Counted from the first letter of the stretch, positions 47,906-61,124 are shown. The stretch: DNA of 64,000 bases from Cynocephalus volans (GCF_027409185.1 NC_084468.1:101680001-101744000), one strand, 5' to 3'. A program made the numbers and translations. The notes: generated by a model not told the origin, from the sequence alone.

Positions 47906-48835
47906 AAATATAAAATATACAGAATGTAAACAAAATATAAAATATAAAATTTTGTATGATTTTATGTCAAGAATAGAATAGAAAAATAAAACTGGAAGAA
48001 AACTAGAAAAAAGTGTTCGCTTCTGTTCATTTGCATCATAGGGATTGTTATTTTGTTCTCTGTATTCCCATGTATTCCAAATATTTCATATTGAATATAT
48101 ATTACTTTTACTTTGTTATTAGAAGTAAGTATTTCCAATTACATTTTCATCAAAACTCCCCCAAAAGGAATTTATAATCACAAAATAACAGAGGGTATGA
48201 AAAAAGCTGTGGTAAAAATTAAAATATCCTAAAACTTTTGTCTTCCTGTGAGATAATAAAGATTTGTCATATTATTAACTTTGGCTCAAAAATCCTGGTG
48301 GATATAAACATGCATTTGAAAAGACTCAAAGTAACTATTATTGGAAAAGCATCAAGTTACTTACTCTCAGCCACACTGAGAAAGATGATAGCCAGCTAAA
48401 TGTGGCTGAATACAACAACGAGAACAATAACAAAAAGAAAAAGAAAAAAATCACTTGCTTGTTCTTTTCTTAAAACATACTTTCCCTCGGTAATTGTTCC
48501 ATCAGGTACCTTAGAAATTTCCTCAGAAGTCACTTTCTTGACACTTTTTCTGAACCTTTATTTTATTTCATAAAAAAAATACGCTATCTATACTAGATGT
48601 TTAAAAATCTATGTAGGTTATAAACCTACAAATTTAACTTAAGAACAAAATGCACAATAGAAATAAACTACTTGATGTATGTCAAGCATGGCCATAAAAA
48701 AGGGAGAGGTGAGGAAAGAGATATATTTTAACTTTTAGGTTCTTCTTCTGTGGTTCTTTGAAACTTGCCTGATTTGTCTATAAGAGAAATATCTTAAGAT
48801 CATGGGCAGATTTGTTTAATGTCTCACAATATTTT
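47906..48835. other. AT-rich interval, nothing recognised
   Basis: No gene, repeat family or regulatory pattern was recognised here. Confidence 0.4.
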
Positions 48836-48849
48836 CATGACTAATTCAA

Positions 48850-49085
48850 ACATAATGTTAAATCGTAATTCTTCCCACACCCACCTCTTACATCCTGTCA
48901 CCTCTCTCTGCTTTATTTTTCGTGTAGCATTTATTGCAATTTGACAAATATTTTGTCTATTCATTTGTTTGTTGTCTTCACCGTCCTTCCCAATGACTCT
49001 CTCTGGAATGCAAGTTTGAAGGAAGGATTTTCACTGTTGGTTTTTTCACTGTTGTCTACCATCACATAGAAATGTTCCTTGTCTC
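48850..49085 (+). mobile_element. L2 LINE 3' end
   Basis: ctctctgctttatttttcgtgtagcatttattgcaatttgacaaat, then tcattgtttgtt-like and gaatgcaagtttgaaggaaggat words, follow the L2 3' end order, ending before the usual ...aataaat terminus. Confidence 0.65.
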
Positions 49086-50195
49086 AAGAGGCATTTATTA
49101 TGCATATGATGAGAGAAGATGTCCTAAATGAAGGAAAACAAAAAAAAACCTGAAAGAAAGGAAAAAAAAAAGAAAGAAGTTTGAAACTTATTTAAAGAAA
49201 GTTGAAAGAAAGAAAGATGTTGAAGGAAACAAATGCCAAAAAATAAATGGAACTATTTGTATTTTAAGGACAATAGAAAGAAACAAAATTTCAATGGGAG
49301 ACTTTAACTCAGCATTGTCAATCTATATCAGACAAATGAAAACAAATAAGAAACCAAAAGATGAGAGTAAATATACTTAACATTTCATTAATAAAAATAT
49401 GTCAAATTCTCACCTGAATAAAATAAATGTATCTTCTTAATCATTCACAAAATATTTCTAAATATTGATCTTAAGTCATATCATAAAGAAAAAATTCATC
49501 TTAAAAAAATTAAAATTTGCATGTTGTGTTCTATTGTTAAATTGCAGAAAAAATAATTTCATAAGTTACAGAAACATTTCCTATGCATTGAAAAGTTTAC
49601 AATATTATTAAACATAATATTAGATATGAAAGGGTGGGATCAAATTTGCAAAATACCTCTTACAAACAAAAGAAGCATACATGCTACTGTCCTATAAAAA
49701 GCTATTTTTAAATTAGTAAATAAATTTGTTCTGTTATAAGCTAATCATGCAAACATATAAATCAATTTTCACCACTTTGATTTTCGCTAGCAATAGACAG
49801 AAATTAGAACATATGCACACTCACATAGGGCTAAGCTTACAAGTTTTTTTTTTAATTTTATTTTATTCTGGGAGGTGTGAATACAAAGAAAACATCAAGA
49901 ATCTTTTTTAAAAGGAGTAGAAAATAGTTACTGGGAGACAATCTGCTATCCCCTTCTCACCAAATTTTATTCAACAGAACACTGTTTTGTAAGATGTTAT
50001 TTTATATACTGCAAGAAAAATGTGTTATATAGTCAAAATACCTTAAAAATTGGTTTACTCAAATGAAAAACCTTTATTTATGGTAAACTTCCCATTATGT
50101 GTAAAATGCTAACATAATTTCCAAAAAGAAATTGATGTATGAATATAACAATTCCCACACTGATTCCCCTAAAAAATTTTTTATTGGGGAGAAGA
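49086..50195. other. A/G-rich and AT-rich interval
   Basis: The 49130-49225 stretch is a purine-rich (GAAA)-like low-complexity tract. The rest shows no recognised feature. Confidence 0.4.
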
Positions 50196-50200
50196 AGTCA

Positions 50201-50541
50201 TGTATTAGTCCATTTCGTGTTGCTAGAACAGAATACCTGAGATTCCTCAGGCTGCTTCTGTTCGTGGTGGAAAGCAGCAGGCAGCCGCTGGGTATAAGCA
50301 GATCACATGGTGAGAGTAAGCAAGAAAGAGAGAGAGAGAGGAGGTGCCAGGGTCTTTTAAACAATCAGCTCTCGCTGGAACTAATAGGGGGAGATCTCAC
50401 TCAGGCTCCCCGCCCTCAGGGAGGGCATTAACCCATTCATGAGGTATCTGCCCTGTGACTCAAACAGCTTCCGACACTGTCACATTGGGGATCAGATTTC
50501 TGCATGAGTTTTGGTGGGGACAACACATCCAAACTCTATCA
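50201..50541 (-). mobile_element. MST-type MaLR solo LTR, perfect 5-bp duplication, internal deletion
   Basis: The plus strand begins tgtattagtccatttcgtgttgct and ends ccaaactctatca, the reverse complement of an MST LTR. It is flanked by AGTCA at 50196-50200 and 50542-50546. Compared with the sister copy at 60716-61119, about 70 bp directly after gaatacctgag are missing. A (GA)n tract lies at 50328-50341. The 89- and 99-codon frames across it are not genes. Confidence 0.88.
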
Positions 50542-50546
50542 AGTCA

Positions 50547-51775
50547 CTCATTTTAAGTTAACAAAACCTGTACATTCTATTAAAGTCAATAGTTAGGTGC
50601 CATTCTATAATTAGGAAGATTAAATATCTCTGTCAATTGAAGATACCCCATTATAAATGTGTAAAAAGAGTGGTAAAATGAGCAGGGTAGAGCTCAGGTA
50701 GAGCAAGAGATGAAAGATGCACAATAGTAAAGAACTACAGGAATAAAATATTTAAATTATTTCTATAAATTATTGAATGCATATTTAAGAATTGAGTACC
50801 CTTGTTGAAAGCCATACAGGGCATTTTTGCCAAGATAAATTTGGAGAAAAAAAAATTGGAAATTAGGGTCTTCATAACTGATGGTATACCAACTGCCTTC
50901 TGCAGCATCTTCAGGTTTAGATCTTTTGGACCCAAATTCTTAGAGCATTTGAAAAGAAAATACAAAAAAAAGTTACCTCAGAAATTTTGTGAAGTCTTGT
51001 CTGGAATGTTCTCTGCCATTAGCCACCATGTTATGACCTCAATCCTGTCTGAGCTTTTTTTACATAATCTATTCAATTCATGGCATCTGAGAAAATATGA
51101 CTGGTCTGATATTCATTGATTCCGAATTGTATATTATAATCACTGTAAGTGTATAAGCAGTAACTAATTTTAATACTTTTCTCAAGAATGACTAGTTGAA
51201 ATAAGTGAAAGCATTATTACTTATTATTCTCAATGAGAGGAGCATTATTTGTTAAATTTCAAGTGTGTGACATTTGAAATTGGTGGAGTAAAGTTGAATT
51301 AGATTGCTCATTATTGTAATAATCATTGAAGACACTATTGCAAAATCCTTGATATGATCATATTTTCAACATTTTTGTGATTGAAGATTAATTTATATCT
51401 GTTGTGTTATAAATAAACATATTTAGGAAATTCAGATTTTGAGAATTAATTCACTGTAAAGAATAATATCAAGATAATTTGCTGACACTGGTAGAAATAC
51501 TCTTGTACTACAAAGCAGTGTTTATAACATAATTAATTCCTATTATTAGTATTGATGTGAACATTTTACACATGAGGTTTTATCTCACCTGTGTTCTACA
51601 TATTTATGCAGCTGTGTTAGTCTTATCAAGTCAATAAATATTCAAATACTAATGGCAAGGGATTTAAAGATGAGTAGCTAGTCTCTACTGGCGACATTTA
51701 ACAATCAAATGGGGGAGTAGGTGAAAAGATGTTAATCCATCTGAACAAATACCTTAAAATATGATGTGGTAATGC
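50547..51775. other. AT-rich interval with no supported feature
   Basis: A 105-codon plus-strand frame (50802-51119) encodes a lysine- and phenylalanine-rich product with no domain. A partly overlapping antisense frame exists, so there is no coding support. Confidence 0.4.
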
Positions 51776-51784
51776 ACAAGAAGA

Positions 51785-51945
51785 ATTCAAAGTCATTTTC
51801 TGTCCCTTACTAGCTGTACAACATTCATATTATAAAAGTTAGCCTCATTTCATTTCATAATCTTCATGGAAAATTATTAGAAGATACCTGGCGTATAGAA
51901 AGCTCTCAAAAAACGTTAGCCATTATTGACAGCATTATTGCAAGC
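51785..51945 (+). repeat. MIR SINE relic
   Basis: cccttactagctgtacaac, cctggcgtatagaaagctctca and cgttagccattattg appear in the order of the MIR core and 3' end. Confidence 0.72.
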
Positions 51946-52341
51946 TAAACAATACAGGAGTTCAACGAACCATATTGCATGTTAGGAAAGGTACTGAGAG
52001 AAGATAACAAATGTAGAATAAGAATTTGTGGGCAAAGCATCTATTCTCAGAGTGAGAGAAATGTATTTGATTATGGAAGGAATGAGGAATGATTTTGAGA
52101 TTTTTATTTGCTTTTGTATAATTTTAATTCAGGAGAATATTTGCATTTATGTTCTAAGAATTGCTGGTGATAGTGTGGATTAGGGAAGAGAGACAGAAAA
52201 TATGAAATGACCACACACTGCAATTTTTGCATTAAACCAGGTAAAAATCTACGTGTCTGATAATAATGGGAAGAGAGAATAGCTGGGGAAATATTGCAAA
52301 AAGGAAAATGTACTATATGCAAATTGGAACTTAGGAGAAGA

Positions 52342-52375
<34 letters not shown>

Positions 52376-53555
52376 TCTAAGACAATCTTGCACTGTTGAA
52401 ATAGTGAGTAATGGGAAGAGATGCTTCTAAAGAAAACAAAAAGGAATAAGTAGTTTATAGGATCAGATAATTAATTCATCTTTTGTCATATTGATGTTTC
52501 CATGGCACTAAGTGCAAATGTCCAGCAAGCAGTTGGAAATGGTATGGAAATCAGGCAATGGACTAAGGCAAGCTACACTAAGTTAGGGTTCATCCTCATA
52601 CAGAAAATAACTTTAGTTGAAGCTGGCCTGCCATTACTTCCTGGCTGTCTCATTTACTATTTGCAAATTGGAGCTTGATATCTACCTATCTAATTGTATA
52701 TAATGAACATTTACTAGTGGAATGTAACTATATTTTATTCGACTGAGAGCCATTCTCAAAAAGATGGGTATCCATTATACTTTTTTTTCTCCAGGTCTCC
52801 TGTGTTGTCAGTTTTATTATAAGCAATTGAGCTGTGGGTTCTTGAGCAAATTGCTTTACTGAAGGGATGTTCTCAGTATATAGGAAGTGAGGCAAGTAAG
52901 GTGAAAAAGGAAAAAACTAAGCAATAATGTGTTCGTAGCTGATCTCAAAGAAGCTCTGAAGCATATATTGCGCAACAGAATTCCTCCCAAAGGGGTAGAC
53001 AATTTTTTTTCTTTTTTTACCCTGTATAAATTATTATTTCTGGCTGGGCAGTCTCTTGGGGAGGAGGATCATAAACTCCCAGGGCTAGGTAGTACAATTC
53101 AAAAATTGAATTGTTTTTATGCTTTAAGTAATTAAAATTCCCCAATAATCCACTGTAAATAGGAGCTTGTGTGGCATTATGTAAGAATTCTGAGAATGAG
53201 TTAATGTTCAGGCATCTAACGTTTGGTGTGCACAGATTCATCCCTTTATGAATTATGCCAATTAGTCTATTTAAATAATCCATTCATTCCAAAATGTACA
53301 TTTATTTTGCCAAATTTCTGTCCTCTACCTTATATTCTTATACATCAAATTTACTTGGCTTTATTTGGATATTATAAACATATCAAAATATATCAGAAAT
53401 CAAACCATTTATTCTCCCAACTCAAGTGTTTTCTAGTGTGTTTTATACCTGTGACCAGCCAAAATTACAAAATACTTGTAAGCATCTTTTCAGGCCAAAA
53501 TGTTAAACTAATGTTTGGCTCTTTCTTCAACATCTGACATCTAGTCTGTAAAGCA
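51946..53555. other. AT-rich interval with a (CA)n microsatellite
   Basis: The (CA)n tract at 52343-52373 (about 15 units) is the only distinct feature. Short frames at 52104-52373, 52929-53135 and 53223-53537 show no domain. Confidence 0.45.
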
Positions 53556-53559
53556 TATT

Positions 53560-53800
53560 ACATCTACCTTCCGAAGACACCCCAGACCTGTTCATTTCAC
53601 ATCACCTTGAAAGTTACTATACTAGTTCATCATCTTTAACCTAAATAATTTCAAGGGTTTATTAGTCTTCTATTTTCTACTTTTTTCTCCTACCATTTAT
53701 CTTACACAAAGGAGCAAAAGTTTTTCTTAATATTAAATTTAGGGCATGTCACCCCCTTGATAAAACTCTCCAGTGGCCTCACATAACAACTACTACATAG
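53560..53800 (+). mobile_element. Possible L2 LINE fragment
   Basis: The phrase gggcatgtcacccccttgataaaactctccagtggcctcaca matches a conserved L2-like string (catgtcactcccctgcttaaaac..., then ccagtggcttccca). Upstream identity is weak. Confidence 0.45.
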
Positions 53801-54454
53801 GATTATTTGGTAGGAAGGATTTTATGTTTTCACATGCTCTAATTTATAATTTTAATTTTCTCAATTAAGATTTTTTTGAACATATCGTAGAATATAGACA
53901 CAGATATGACAACTGTTTACATATCTCTGAGGACTTGCATGCAATGGCATGACTAAAAGCCATTCTCAATATGAGTTTTCAATGAGAAGCTTCATGAATG
54001 TACAGACAGCTTTGCTGGGAGAATTTTAAAACTAAAACATACGTGACATAAAAAGCAACTTTAAGTATGCATAATTTTAAAATGTTTTTATATCAAATGA
54101 TTCAAAAACAAATATTTCAGAAGAATGTTAGCACACATAAGACATGTTTTATAATAAAAAAATTGTATATAAAATTTTGCTCATCACCAAGCAAATCAAT
54201 TCATTTAGTTTTTATATGTAAAAGAATTTCCCAAGGAGCACATGTATATATGTGCATGTATGGTATATTTGTTGTCTGGGGGGAGCATAGTTGAAAAGGA
54301 GAGAATACTGATATTTGTGGGAATAGAATAAGAGTTCTATTTAACTTTACTTCACAGAAGGTTTACTGCCAAACCTTTAGAGAATAAAGTGTCAGCTATG
54401 TCAAGAACTGTGATGTGTCTGAAATTTTACCTACTTGTAGGTAAAAAATTAGCC

Positions 54455-54832
54455 TGCCACAGAAGCTGGCAGAAAGCACAGGACTCCTGGGCCTGGGTAT
54501 GACACAAAAGAATGCATTACTTACTGCAGAGCAAGCAGCATGAGCTTCAAGTTCACAGGGTTTCCCCTGCAACCTCAGTCATATAGGGTGCAATATAGAA
54601 TGGATTGACTGGGTGTTCCACACACAGTGCTTTTGTATTTCAGCTGAGTACTACCACACTTAGGAAACCACAATCTTTATAAGAAGGCTGCCAGCAAACC
54701 TGCCTGACCTTTGCCCCACAGGAAGACATTATCTTTATTTTCCGGGTCAAGAAGCAATTCAGCCTTCTTTCCTAAAAGAAAGCTCTATCTATACATTCCA
54801 AGACCTTCTGCTATACAAACATCCTTGACAGT
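54455..54832 (-). mobile_element. Possible ERV LTR
   Basis: Read on the minus strand, the block begins TGTCAAGG and ends CTTCTGTGGCA. It has a cttataaag TATA-like word (complement at about 54676) and more balanced composition than its flanks. No matching 5-bp flanks were found, so this remains a candidate. Confidence 0.4.
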
Positions 54833-54859
54833 ATAGTCCAGGACAAAAACTTTCACATG

Positions 54860-55310
54860 TGTAAAAAGAGCATGGAGAGTGGCCTTTCAACAACATAACA
54901 CATTTTATTATTGTTTAAAAGCTGTTGTGAAACACCTTGGTAGAAGTTTATATGAGAGAAAAGAGCTAATCCATATCCTAAGACTCCTGAGAGAGTGATC
55001 TCTATTTTTGTGGAGCGCTAATATCCAATGTCTTTAAATATCATGCTGATGATGAATTTAAGTGCTGATCTCAAATTTAAATCTCTCAATTTTAATTTAA
55101 ACATAGCTTAGATTTTTTTCCTGAATTCTTGCCATTCTGTGTAGGATTTCAGTTGCTATGTATAGTACATGGTACTACTATCCTTTCAGTTGCCTGAATT
55201 CTGGTTATTTTCTAATAAGCATTTAAAATTTTGATATAAATTTTATCATGCAGCTAAAAGAACCCTTTCTTATTAATCCTAGATTCTTTACACTAAATCT
55301 CTTTTATGAT
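54860..55310. other. AT-rich interval, nothing recognised
   Basis: No gene, repeat family or regulatory pattern was recognised here. Confidence 0.4.
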
Positions 55311-55317
55311 ATGAAGG

Positions 55318-55385
55318 TACTTAAAAAGTTCGTGGAAAGATTCATACTATGTTTTAGTTCTATTTTTTCATGAACTTTTTTTGTT
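55318..55385. repeat. Short palindromic element, mariner-like MITE candidate
   Basis: aaaaagttcgtggaaa near 55326 is mirrored by ttttttcatgaactttttt near 55366, separated by about 25 bp, giving a hairpin-forming inverted repeat. It resembles short mariner-derived MITEs of mammals, but the family is not certain. Confidence 0.45.
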
Positions 55386-55620
55386 ATTTATTTATTTATT
55401 TTTGATTATATGTATTTATTGAATACAGAGTTGACTAATAGTATTTCTGTATAGTATGTGATCAAATCAATATTGTTAGCATGTTCATTATTACAAATCG
55501 TAATTACTCTTTGTGTCCCTGACCCAATTACTTCCTGACTGCCCTATTGCTCCTCCTTTTTCAGCTCTAGTAAACATACCTCTGTTCCCTCGTTCTGGAA
55601 GTTCAACATTTTATTGTGAT

Positions 55621-55735
55621 TTTTTCTTTATTTATTCTTTCTTTCTTTCTTTTTTTTCCCCTCCCTCCCCTTCCCTTCCCTCCCCTCCCACCCTCCCCTC
55701 CCCTTCCTTTCCCTTCCCTTCCCTTCTTTTCTCTG
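55621..55735. repeat. Polypyrimidine tract (G-rich purine tract of LINE-1 on minus)
   Basis: About 115 bases of almost pure C/T on the plus strand. The minus strand contains many GGG runs separated by one to four bases, so it could form G-quadruplexes. This tract is a normal feature of LINE-1 3' UTRs but unusually long here. Confidence 0.88.
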
Positions 55736-56356
55736 CTCCCATTTATGAGTGAGGACATATAGTATTTCTCTTTCTGTGCCTGGCTTATTTCTCTTATAAT
55801 TTTCCCTGAGCTCATCTATTGCTGCAAATGGCAGAATTTTGTTCTTTTTAATTGTTGATTAGTATTCCATTGTGTATATATACAACATTTTCCTTATCTT
55901 GTCATCTGCCAATGGACATTTAGGCTATTCCATATCTTGGTTATTGTAAATAGAGCTGCAACTGAACTGGGAGTGTGTGTATCTCTTCGACATGATGATT
56001 TCCATTCCTTTGGGTACATACCTACAAGTTGGATTGCTGGATCGCATGGTAGTTCTATTTATAGTTGTTTGAGAAATCACCATACTGTTTTCCATAATGG
56101 CTGTAACAATTTACAGTACCAACAACAGTGTAGAAGAGTTCCCTTTTTTCAACATCCTCACCAGAATTTGTTATTCTCAGAATTTTAATAATAGCTAGTC
56201 TAACTGGTGTGAGATGATATCTCATTGTGGTTTTGGTTTGCATTTGTCTGATGACTAGTGATGTTGAGCACTTTTTCATGTACCTTTTGCCATTTGTATG
56301 TCTTCCTTTGAAAATTGTCTATTCAGCTCCATGGCCCATCTTTTAATTGGATTATT

Positions 56357-56388
56357 ATTTTTATTTATTTATTTATTTATTTATTTTT
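56357..56388. repeat. (ATTT)n microsatellite in LINE-1
   Basis: Seven or eight tetranucleotide units within the antisense ORF2 3' region. A similar expansion lies at a comparable LINE-1 position at 18136-18200. Confidence 0.9.
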
Positions 56389-57519
56389 TACTGTGAAGTT
56401 GTTTGAGTTCCTTTCATATTCCAGATATCAATCCCTCGTGAGATGTATAGTTTGCAAATATTTTCTCCCATTCTGTAGGTTGTCTTTTCACTATGTTGAT
56501 TGATAGTTTCTTTTGTTGCACAGAAGTTTTTTTTATTTTGATATAATACCATTTGTTCATTTTTTCTCTTGTTGTTTCTGTTTTGGGGATCTTATTCATA
56601 AAGTCTTTGCTCAGTCTTACTTCCTGAAGTGTTTCCCTTATGTTTTCTTTGAGTAGTCTTCTAGTTTCAGGTCATCAATTTAAGTTCTGTAATCTATTTT
56701 GAGTTTACTTTTGTATATGGCAAGAAGTATGGGTCTAGTTTCATTCTTCTGCACATGGATATTCAGTTTACCCAGCACCATTTACTCAAGAGGCTGTCCT
56801 TTCCCCAGTGTATATACATTCTTGGTGCCAGTTGGCTGTAAGAATCTGGGCTTAGTTTTGGGTTTTCTGTTTTGGGCTATTGGCCCATGTGTCTGTTTTT
56901 ATGCCAATACTATGCTGTTTTGGTTACTATAGCTTTGTAGTATAGTTTGAAGTAAGGTAGTGTAATTGCTCCAGTTTTATTTATTTTTTGCTTAGGATTG
57001 CTTTGGCTATTGGGGGTCTTTTATTATTCCATATGAATTTTAGGATTTTTATTTCTATTTGTGTGAAGAATGTCATTGGTATTTTGATGGGAATTGCATT
57101 GAATATATAGATCATTTTGGGTAGTATGGATAATTTCACAATATTAAATCTCCCAATCCATGAACAAGGAATGTCTTTCCATCTTTTGGTGATTTCTTAA
57201 GTTTCTTTCAGCAGAATTTTGTAGTTTTCATTGTAGAGATCTTTCATCTCTTTGGTTAAATTTATTCCTAGGTATTTTACTCTTTTGGTAGCTATTGTAA
57301 ATGGTTTTGTTTTCTTGATTTCTTTTTATGCTTGTTTGTTGTGCATGTGTAAATATTCTACTGATTTTTTTTGTACTTATTTTGTATCCTGCAAATTTAC
57401 TGAATTTGTTTATCAGCTCTAGTTCTCTGGTAGAGGTTATCTGTTTTTCTATATACAGGATTATGTCATCTGTGAAAAGTGACAATTTGACTTTGTCTTT
57501 TCCTATTTGGATGCCCTTT

Positions 57520-57690
57520 ATCTCAACACAATAAATGCCATATATGACAAACCCATGGCTAATATCATCCTGAATGGGAAAAACCTGAAAGTTTTTCAAA
57601 CATAAAAGATGGCCACTCTCACATTTCTATTCAACATGGCATTGGAAGTTTTAGCCAGAGCAATCAAGGAAGAGAAAGAAATAAAGGGCA
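57520..57690 (+). mobile_element. Inverted LINE-1 block inside the antisense LINE-1
   Basis: The block reads in plus orientation from tctcaacacaataaatgcc to gaaagaaataaagggca. It is exactly the LINE-1 stretch missing between the minus-strand parts on either side. Its ends carry an inverted 10-bp match, tgccctttat at 57512-57521 and ataaagggca at 57681-57690. Confidence 0.88.
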
Positions 57691-57869
57691 CCTTCTGGAT
57701 CTTATTTGATGAGGGTGTTTATCATGATGAGATGCTGAATTTTGTCAAATGCTTTTTCTGTGTTTATTGAGATAATCATACAGTTTTTGTCCTTGCTTTT
57801 GTTGATGTGGTGTATCACACTTATTGCCTTGTTCATGTTGAACCATTCTTGCATCCCTAGGATGAAATT

Positions 57870-58775
57870 TTGGAGTACCCTGACTTATGTTTTAGTAAAA
57901 CATTCATAAGAATTATGTTGGTCACCTAAATTTAAGGGTTTTTTTGTGTGTGCGTGTGTGTAGTATTATAACATATTTGCATGTATCCTACATATACAGT
58001 ATGCATAAAAATCACTTCTGCACATTTAAAAAATAACTTTAAATTCATCTCCTCAGAGAAGAAAATAACTATGTAACTTATAGCCATCTTATTGAAGCTA
58101 GTCTACCTATTGAAAAGGTAGGCGATGTATCAAGCACATATGAGAAATGCTTACTGAGAGAAGCTGAATGAGTAGACCATCAAGACTGCAAGTGGAAGTA
58201 GTTCTACCTACTTTTATGTTCTAACAGTTTTAGATTATGCATAATTTGTAAACCAAAAAATTATAAAATATTCTCACTGAGTGTGGGAATATTTTAACAT
58301 ATCATATGTTAACCTTCTATAAAGATTCTAAAGAATTTGGCTAACTTAGGTTTAGATTTCAATAATAGGTGTTATATTTTCCATCTAAAATTATTCCAGT
58401 TAAACCTTTTATTGACTATCAAGACAGATGCACTGTATTTTTGGAACATTTGGATCTCAATTCTGAGTTTGTTATCTTTCTTCTCTTGAATATTCTGTGC
58501 ATGATCAAATATTACCTTCTGTTCTTTTATCAAATCTTTTTTTTTTAATATTGATAAAAGCAGCACTTTTTTAATAATAAAAGAGATAGTCTAGCATTGG
58601 CCTGGTTTGTTTTTCCCCACAGCATCTGTCTTCACGAGTTACATATTTTTGGTTCCTTTCATAATTTAATAGTAAAAAAACCATGGATTTCTGGAATGTT
58701 ATATGAAAATAGGACAAAATCACAAAGCAGAGTTCAAAAGTAACCTCAGAATTATATTCTCACTTTACCCTTTGT
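57870..58775. other. AT-rich interval, nothing recognised
   Basis: A short GT-rich stretch near 57945 and a T-run near 58540. No gene supported. Confidence 0.4.
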
Positions 58776-58779
58776 TTAT

Positions 58780-58945
58780 CCCTTTATTCCAGTATCCTGT
58801 TTACTTAGTTATCATCCCCAATGATCTATACATTTCTTTATAAGGATAGAAGACATGTCTCATTTACTGTTGTATGGCCAGTACCTACCACAGTGTTCTA
58901 AGTGTGGTCAAGAGCTAAATAAATGTTTATTGGATAAATATAATT
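58780..58945 (+). mobile_element. L2 LINE 3' end
   Basis: tagaagacatgtctcatttactg, then ccagtacctaccacagtgttc and gagctaaataaatgtttattggat, follow the L2 terminal order closely. Confidence 0.75.
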
Positions 58946-59214
58946 GGATTTAGTTAACAAGGAAAAATAACTGTCAAGGGAGCATTATTTACTTTCTCTT
59001 TCAAAGAAAAGGGTAACATAAAAAAATTAACAAGAGACACAACTAGAGTGGGTGAAATGTAAAAGCTGTTAAAATAATTAAGGACTTTTTTAGATTATTG
59101 TATATGATTCTGTGACATCTTCCGGTGCCCAGATCAAAGAGGAGGATAGAGTCATCTGTTTTAATCATAGCAGCAAACAACCAAAACTATAAATAAAATA
59201 AAAGGGAAGAATGT

Positions 59215-59875
<661 letters not shown>

Positions 59876-60710
59876 TATCTGCCATACAAATAAATGAAAA
59901 CAACAATAAAACAACAATATAAATTTCCTGATAGTCACCAATGTTAGATCTGTTTAACTACTACAACAATATCACATAAAATGACAACAAGTTTGTTTAC
60001 AGAATATAAGGGGCATCTTAGTGATTTTAAAAAATGCATATTTACCTTTGCAGAAAGCCCAGTTTTGAAAAATAAAATATTCTGTAGGAAAAATTTATTA
60101 AAATATTTAGTGGACAGATTACTTCTATAATCTCTGCTCTCATTTTTGAGAAATATTTATAAGCCTATGTTTCTAAAATCTATAAAGCAATACTTTCATA
60201 TCCAATTGAAATGAGCAAGACAGATTGTTTTTAGCACACAATAGCTTTTTTATGGTCTCCATTTCTTCATAGACCACTTGGCTGTAAATAATCCATGCAA
60301 ATAGTAATTAGGCCTTTCCTGGTTTATGCATATAGCATAATGGTTATTCTTGTGACACAGAAATGTTTCAAACAATTTCGTATATAAAATATGCCTATTT
60401 AAAGCCATGTGTTTGAAAGGTTAATTGAATGGTTTAGAAATGAACTATAAAGAGAATTCAGAATGGTGAATTTCTGTATGTATCTTTGTTGTGCAGCATC
60501 AAGTCAGTGACCTCCACACATATAGTAAACAAGTTAAAAACCTGTTGAGTTTGCTGTTGTTATGTTTGCTGTTGTTATCTTAGGTTTTTTTTTAAGTCTA
60601 CCCTGGTATGCTAAAAGATTTCTTCTTAATTACGGATAAAAGGTAGAAAAGCTAGAAAAAAAATAAAGATTATACTTAACTTTGATGCAATTATAAAAAT
60701 TAGAAAATTA
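59876..60710. other. AT-rich interval, nothing recognised
   Basis: No gene, repeat family or regulatory pattern was recognised here. Confidence 0.4.
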
Positions 60711-60715
60711 GCATT

Positions 60716-61119
60716 TGTATTAGTCCATTTTGTGTTGCTATAACAGAATACCTGAGACTGGGTAATTTTATAAAGAGCAGAGGTTTATTTGATTACAATT
60801 CTGGGACAGCTGCATCCGCCACAGGCCTCAGACTGCTTCTGTTCATGGTGGAAAGCTGCAGGCAGTCAGCGGGTACAAAGTGGCTCACATGACGAGAGGA
60901 AGCAAGAGAAAGAGAGACAGAGGAGGTGCCAGGGTCTTTTAAAGAACCAGCTCTCTCAGAAGCTAATAGAGTGAGAGCTCACTCACTACCCAGCCCCCCA
61001 GAGCATTAATCCATTCATGAGGGATCCTCCCTCATGACTCAAACAGCTTCCAACACTGCCACGTTAAGGATCAAATTTCCACATGAGTTCTGGGAGGACA
61101 GTACATCAAATCTCCATCA
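60716..61119 (-). mobile_element. MST-type MaLR LTR, 404 bp
   Basis: Begins tgtattagtccattttgtgttgct and ends atctccatca, the reverse complement of an MST LTR. The flanks GCATT (60711-60715) and GCACT (61120-61124) form a 5-bp target duplication with one change. It contains the segment deleted from the sister copy at 50201-50541. Confidence 0.87.
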
Positions 61120-61124
61120 GCACT

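Larger units (their letters stand above)
55386..57868 (-). mobile_element. LINE-1, antisense, with an internal inverted segment
   Basis: On the minus strand this is a collinear LINE-1 from mid-RT (start at 57868) through the ORF2 C-terminus and 3' UTR to a T-rich tail at 55386-55415. The 3' UTR purine tract appears as the pyrimidine tract at 55621-55735. The RT box reads FTDD in place of FADD. A 171-bp block at 57520-57690 is in the opposite orientation. Open pieces are short and broken. Confidence 0.9.

Noticed and set aside
50095..50431. Overlapping 89- and 99-codon frames on both strands
   Set aside because: They lie within an MST LTR with defined ends.
52104..52373. 89-codon minus-strand frame beginning in CVCVCV
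   Set aside because: The start is a translated (CA)n tract, and no domain follows.
55603..55815. 70-codon glycine- and lysine-rich minus-strand frame
   Set aside because: Translated polypurine tract of a LINE-1 3' UTR.
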